Shown: piece by piece, positions 60,457 to 64,000 of the stretch
Layout of the letters: each line of letters begins with the position of its first letter
Position numbering within the stretch: the stretch's first letter is position 1
DNA from: Paenibacillus urinalis
Lineage (GTDB): Bacteria; Bacillota; Bacilli; Paenibacillales; Paenibacillaceae
Reading direction: 5' to 3'
NCBI RefSeq assembly: GCF_028747985.1
Contig: NZ_CP118108.1
Location: 1,121,501 to 1,185,500, forward strand
DNA length: 64,000 nucleotides
Notes under the pieces: generated by a model
Seen by the model: only the letters and a program-made list of their open reading frames with translations
Databases searched by the model: none
Told to the model about the DNA's origin: nothing
Translations under genes and position numbers: made by a program

Positions 60457-62346
60457 ATGAAGATCGGGCCCAGAGTATCGGCGGCTATCATCTTGTGTTT
60501 ACTAGGGGTACTCTTCATCCTGCCGCAAGCAGTCTTGCACGCACAGGAGAAGGATATACAGAAATTGTCGCGGGACATGCTCTGGTTTAATGACAGTGTC
60601 AACCTCAGCTATGAGGAGCTGATGGAGGGGAATTATAAGTGGACAGCGATTGATGACAGCTATTTTGCTGATGAGATGGATCCATCTACGGTTCATGCCG
60701 CATGGACCAGAATCAAGCTGCCAGCCGATCTAGATGAGAGATCGGGACTTCTGCTTGAATATATTTATGGACAGCAAATTGATATCTATATAGACGGAGA
60801 ACGTGTAATAGGACAATCCAATAATTATCCGTTTGATCGGAATCATATTCTGTTGTCTCTCGATCAAGAGGATGCAGGCAAAGTCGTGTACATCTGGACA
60901 CACAGCAGTGATAGAACAGTAGGCTTGAGCGAGGACGCATGGACAGGGTCTTATATAGACTTAAGCGGCATGTATCTTAGAGATGGTTTATCGTCGGTCC
61001 TGATAGGTGGTATCCTGCTTCTGCTTGCCGTCCTTATTGCGGTAACCTGTTTATTTATGACCCGGGTGAATACAAGACAGTGGTCCTCAATGATGGGGGT
61101 CATTATCTGCTTCGGGCTGGCTGTCTTGCTGTATTCGCCGACTTTATATACGTTGTACCCTGATTACAGCGAGATTCTGGTTACAGGCTTCGAAGCGGCT
61201 TTGATTCTGCTGCTGCCGCTCTTGGCCTATTGTTTTGAACAGATGATCGGACCTGGACCAGGCGGATTAATCAATAAACTGTGGAAATCGATGCTGGTAT
61301 ACATCGCATTCTGCATGCTGGTTAGAGTCGTCAATGCATTAACGGGGGATGTCATCTATGCGTTTTATGAATTCCTGACCCGGCCTGTGTTCGGCGTTGT
61401 ATTTATTGTAGAGCTTATTCTGCTGACCTATTTTGCCATCCTGGAGGCACTTAAGGGGAACCGTAAAGCCTATTTGCTATCATGCGGTTCTGGAATATTT
61501 ACAGTCGCTGCCGTTGTCGAATGGATTCTATATTACACCTTGAATTGGTATGACTTCTGGATGATCAAGTGGGGGATGCTTGCATTTACCGTCACTCTAG
61601 TGATCATCAAGACCAATCCCTTGTGGGGTAAGCATGAGCAAGTAGAGCTGTATACGAAAGAGCTTGAAGTATTTAATAATGAGCTGCAGCGCTCGGAAAA
61701 GATCAAGATTATAAGTGAATTAGCGGCTTCTGTCGCACATGAGGTGCGTAATCCCCTTCAGGTAACCCGCGGATTTCTGCAGCTGATGAGCAAGCAGGAG
61801 AATTTGAGGAATCGAAGATATGTCAGCATCGCGATTGAGGAGCTCGATCGGGCATCCGAGATTATTAATGATTTTCTGACCTTTGCCAAGCCGGAATTTG
61901 ATCAGATCAGGCTTATTAATCTGGCGGAAGAATTCAATCACATCGAAGGTGTGCTGATTCCGATGGCCAATCTGGAGGGCTGTGTCATTACGATGGATGT
62001 ACCTGAGAACCTGTGGGTTCGGGGAAACACCTCCAAGTTTAAGCAAGCATTTATTAATATTCTCAAGAACAGCATAGAGGCAATTCAGGGCAGCGGCGAG
62101 GTTAGAGTCAAGGCTTATTCGAGAGGCAAGGAAATTTTTATTCATGTACAGGATACCGGAATAGGGATGAATGAGCAGGAGCTCATGAGACTCGGTGAAC
62201 CTTATTTCTCCAATAAAACGAAGGGTACGGGGCTCGGCATGATGGTGACATTCCGGATTATTGAGGCTATGGATGGAAGTATAGAATATAGCAGCGAGAA
62301 GGGGATTGGAACGGAGGCTGTTATTCGTTTTCCTTCGGGTACTTGA
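60457..62346 (+). CDS. Membrane histidine kinase with 7TM sensor (orphan)
   Basis: This 629-residue protein has a signal-like first helix and an extracytoplasmic beta-rich domain (~25-170), resembling 7TMR-DISM sensors. About seven helices follow (~185-390), then a kinase core. The H-box is ELAASVAHEVRNPLQVTRGF, the N-box KQAFINILKNSIEAI, G1 VQDTGIGM and G2 GTGLGMM. The kinase half resembles sporulation-type kinases that feed a phosphorelay. No response regulator gene is adjacent. GAGGTG precedes the ATG. Confidence 0.92.
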   Translation: MKIGPRVSAAIILCLLGVLFILPQAVLHAQEKDIQKLSRDMLWFNDSVNLSYEELMEGNYKWTAIDDSYFADEMDPSTVHAAWTRIKLPADLDERSGLLLEYIYGQQIDIYIDGERVIGQSNNYPFDRNHILLSLDQEDAGKVVYIWTHSSDRTVGLSEDAWTGSYIDLSGMYLRDGLSSVLIGGILLLLAVLIAVTCLFMTRVNTRQWSSMMGVIICFGLAVLLYSPTLYTLYPDYSEILVTGFEAALILLLPLLAYCFEQMIGPGPGGLINKLWKSMLVYIAFCMLVRVVNALTGDVIYAFYEFLTRPVFGVVFIVELILLTYFAILEALKGNRKAYLLSCGSGIFTVAAVVEWILYYTLNWYDFWMIKWGMLAFTVTLVIIKTNPLWGKHEQVELYTKELEVFNNELQRSEKIKIISELAASVAHEVRNPLQVTRGFLQLMSKQENLRNRRYVSIAIEELDRASEIINDFLTFAKPEFDQIRLINLAEEFNHIEGVLIPMANLEGCVITMDVPENLWVRGNTSKFKQAFINILKNSIEAIQGSGEVRVKAYSRGKEIFIHVQDTGIGMNEQELMRLGEPYFSNKTKGTGLGMMVTFRIIEAMDGSIEYSSEKGIGTEAVIRFPSGT

Positions 62347-62390
62347 GCTTGTAATTCAGGTTGTTCATGTGCAATGGATAAAAAAGGGTG

Positions 62391-62449
62391 TGTTCGTCCA
62401 CACTAACGAAGTGCAGACAATTTATTGCAGCTAGAAAGGTGGACAAACA
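62391..62449 (+). promoter_or_regulatory. Leader hairpin that covers the ribosome site of the next gene
   Basis: TGTTCGTCCAC (62391-62401) can pair with GTGGACAAACA (62439-62449) with one mismatch, and the 3' arm includes part of the ribosome binding site (AGGTGG at 62437-62442). Translation of the secreted repeat protein could depend on opening this stem. Confidence 0.45.
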
Positions 62450-62450
62450 C

Positions 62451-63143
62451 ATGAACAAATATATTTCGCGCATCGCTTCTGCGGCTCTTCTGATTTCGAT
62501 TATGACAGGGTATGCAGGAGGGGCCGAAGCACAGGAAGCAAAGACCCCGGATCCGGTATTTACCGAGTTTGAGGTAGATGCAAATTGCGGTCAAGGACAT
62601 CACCTCTATTTCATGGATGAGACAGCCAAGATTCTGAATATGGATCTGAAGGAACTGGCATCCCAAATGGAACAAGGGAAGACGATTGTAAGCATTGCGC
62701 AGTCGAAGGGAATGACAGACAAGCAGCTCGAGAAGAAGCTTATTCCTGCTATCGATAAGCGGGTGGATGCCGCGGTCAAAGAAGGCTGCCTCACGAAAGA
62801 ACAAGGCACCACGATGAAATCAAATATTCACGCCCGGCTCGCCAAAGTGATCAACACTCCGCTCAGTGAGCTTCGCGGGCGGCATGCACATCATGGCAAA
62901 GGACATCGTTTAAATCGCGAGGAAATTGCCAAGTTTCTCGGTCTGACGCCGGATCAGCTTAACCAAGAGCTTCGGCAAGGGAAGTCACTGGCTGAAATCG
63001 CCAAATCAAAAGGTGTATCCGAGAAACAGCTGGTGGATAAATTGAAGGAAGAGTTAACACCTGATCTGGAGAAGTTTATCCATCGGAAGATCAAGATCGA
63101 TGGGGCGCCGGGAAAAGAAGCCCTTAAGCATGATCATAGCTAA
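62451..63143 (+). CDS. Secreted protein with two LxxGKSxxxIAxSKG repeats
   Basis: This 230-residue protein begins MNKYISRIASAALLISIMTG and a signal peptide cut probably after AEA. Two related helical segments follow: LNMDLKELASQMEQGKTIVSIAQSKGM with DKQLEKKL, and LGLTPDQLNQELRQGKSLAEIAKSKGV with EKQLVDKL. They are separated by a His-rich linker (RGRHAHHGKGHR). The ATG at 62451 follows AAAGGTGG. The repeats resemble DUF2680-type segments seen in Firmicute exported proteins. The role is unknown; the His cluster could bind metal. Confidence 0.8.
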   Translation: MNKYISRIASAALLISIMTGYAGGAEAQEAKTPDPVFTEFEVDANCGQGHHLYFMDETAKILNMDLKELASQMEQGKTIVSIAQSKGMTDKQLEKKLIPAIDKRVDAAVKEGCLTKEQGTTMKSNIHARLAKVINTPLSELRGRHAHHGKGHRLNREEIAKFLGLTPDQLNQELRQGKSLAEIAKSKGVSEKQLVDKLKEELTPDLEKFIHRKIKIDGAPGKEALKHDHS

Positions 63144-63157
63144 AGTCTAAATAAAAA

Positions 63158-63209
63158 ATTCCCTTCAAGCAGGAATGTCATACATTGACAGACGAAGCTT
63201 GAAGGGGAT
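63158..63209. terminator. Terminator after the secreted repeat protein gene
   Basis: ATTCCCTTCAAGC/GCTTGAAGGGGAT with an inner TGTCA/TGACA stem has an A-run before it (T-run on the minus strand), so it may serve both directions. Confidence 0.75.
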
Positions 63210-63277
63210 GTTTAATTACTAGGGAAATCTGCATGTGCAGATTAAGAATAACAAGAAAATGATGCATTTTTCTTAAC

Positions 63278-64000
63278 TCAGAGCACAGCACCTTCTGCCG
63301 GGACCGTCTTGTCCTTGTCTCTCGCGGTCTTGTTCTTAGGTCTGCGCGCAAGTCCTACCAGATACCTTGATCCAGGCAGCTTGGACAAGCCGAAGCTGAT
63401 GAGCAGCGATACGATGACGGTAAGCAGGAATGTGACGATCGTTACCGGCAAATGATATCCAGACAGCTCCATTGGTCTAGTGAAGAATGCGATGCCGTAA
63501 ATGACCATGGCATGGACAAGATAACCGCCGTATGAATATCTTCCGATCCATGTAAACAGCTTGCGGAAACGGCTCTGCGGCGAGATGACAAGCATGAATC
63601 CATACAGCAGGAACATCTGTGTCAAAATCAAAGCAAAGGTCTGAGGCTTCAAATAGGTAGATATGTTCAGGTTCATCACATCAGAAGAGCCGCGAAGCAC
63701 ATCATAAGCGAGCAGTGTGAATAAGGCGATGGACAGGAACGCAGTCCAGGGCATAATTTTGAGTATCCATTTGCGAAATTTTTCGAGCATGAAGGCAACC
63801 AGTGCACCAAGAATAAAATAAAAGAAATACATAATAAAAGAATAAGATCTGTACCCTAGCAGTGTTTGGGTTATCCCGCCTGCTTCTGCTGCCCAAGCGC
63901 CCATCTCGTAATAAGACAGGTATAACAGATAAGCATAGGCAGCGCCAGTGAGTACGATAATAGTAACAACCGTACGGTTCTGCCGCGTCGGATCGAGAGG
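63278..64000 (-). CDS. Acyltransferase family 3 membrane protein (partial)
   Basis: The frame is open from the stop at 63278 to the window edge, so the N-terminal part is missing. The visible 240 residues contain about six hydrophobic segments, FIMYFFYFILGALVAFML, and the characteristic late block FTWIGRYSYGGYLVHAMVIYG of OatA-type O-acyltransferases. It would acylate cell-wall or exopolysaccharide sugars. The basic tail (RRPKNKTARDKDK) is cytoplasmic. Confidence 0.85.
   Translation of the reverse strand, partial: PLDPTRQNRTVVTIIVLTGAAYAYLLYLSYYEMGAWAAEAGGITQTLLGYRSYSFIMYFFYFILGALVAFMLEKFRKWILKIMPWTAFLSIALFTLLAYDVLRGSSDVMNLNISTYLKPQTFALILTQMFLLYGFMLVISPQSRFRKLFTWIGRYSYGGYLVHAMVIYGIAFFTRPMELSGYHLPVTIVTFLLTVIVSLLISFGLSKLPGSRYLVGLARRPKNKTARDKDKTVPAEGAVL

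Overview
The window looks like chromosomal DNA of a Paenibacillus-type Firmicute. Strong AGGAGG-type ribosome binding sites precede most genes, TTG and GTG starts are common, and there are many AraC-family regulators, Bacillus-type families (YtrB/YtrC-like ABC exporter, DUF3886, KipI/KipA-type PxpB/PxpC, AdeR-Ald, MhqR-like) and a CcpA-type cre site. No rRNA, tRNA, phage or CRISPR array was seen. One IS200/IS605-type tnpB element is present.

Layout. 1-4.1 kb: end of a GntR-type regulator, an ABC ATPase and its large permease, and a secreted coiled-coil protein. 4.2-11.7 kb: an S9 peptidase, a lone SsuD-type monooxygenase, an AraC regulator and a three-gene sugar ABC importer (two permeases and a lipoprotein, no ATPase) with a terminator-like hairpin in its leader. 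12.0-13.4 kb: a tnpB element with recognisable ends. 13.4-17.7 kb: a membrane/phosphate-binding fusion protein, then a WYL regulator, DinB-like and YdeI-like cassette bracketed by two related gene relics. 17.7-24.2 kb: AEC transporter, nucleotidyltransferase, Mug-type glycosylase, NAD-dependent epimerase, and a divergent flavin hydroxylase/MarR pair with matching palindromes. 24.7-28.7 kb: two TIM-barrel isomerases and a Gfo/Idh/MocA dehydrogenase, divergent from an AraC regulator. 28.7-38.1 kb: a purine permease with a long terminator-containing leader, a GH5 cellulase under a cre site, small regulators, a kinase-like protein, a stand-alone Cas4-like nuclease, and a cellobiose-2-epimerase-like enzyme. 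38.3-54 kb: MFS exporter and several amino-acid genes (ald with its PucR-type regulator, aminopeptidase, 5-oxoprolinase pxpABC, proline dehydrogenase, aspartate ammonia-lyase). 54-64 kb: a MarR/ring-cleaving dioxygenase pair, SDR, cyclophilin lipoprotein, several small proteins, an orphan histidine kinase, a secreted repeat protein, and an acyltransferase cut by the window end.

The most unusual signal is a family of intergenic structured repeats, with five copies at three loci: 14899-15125 (inverted), 24173-24683 (two tandem copies) and 50860-51372 (two tandem copies). Each copy has the same order of parts: a short hairpin with TCCG/CGGA arms, a second pyrimidine/purine-arm hairpin, and a 150-163 nt long hairpin. 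Inside the long hairpin a stem of different sequence at each locus, but always perfectly paired, sits between conserved blocks. This looks like selection on structure and I do not recognise the family.
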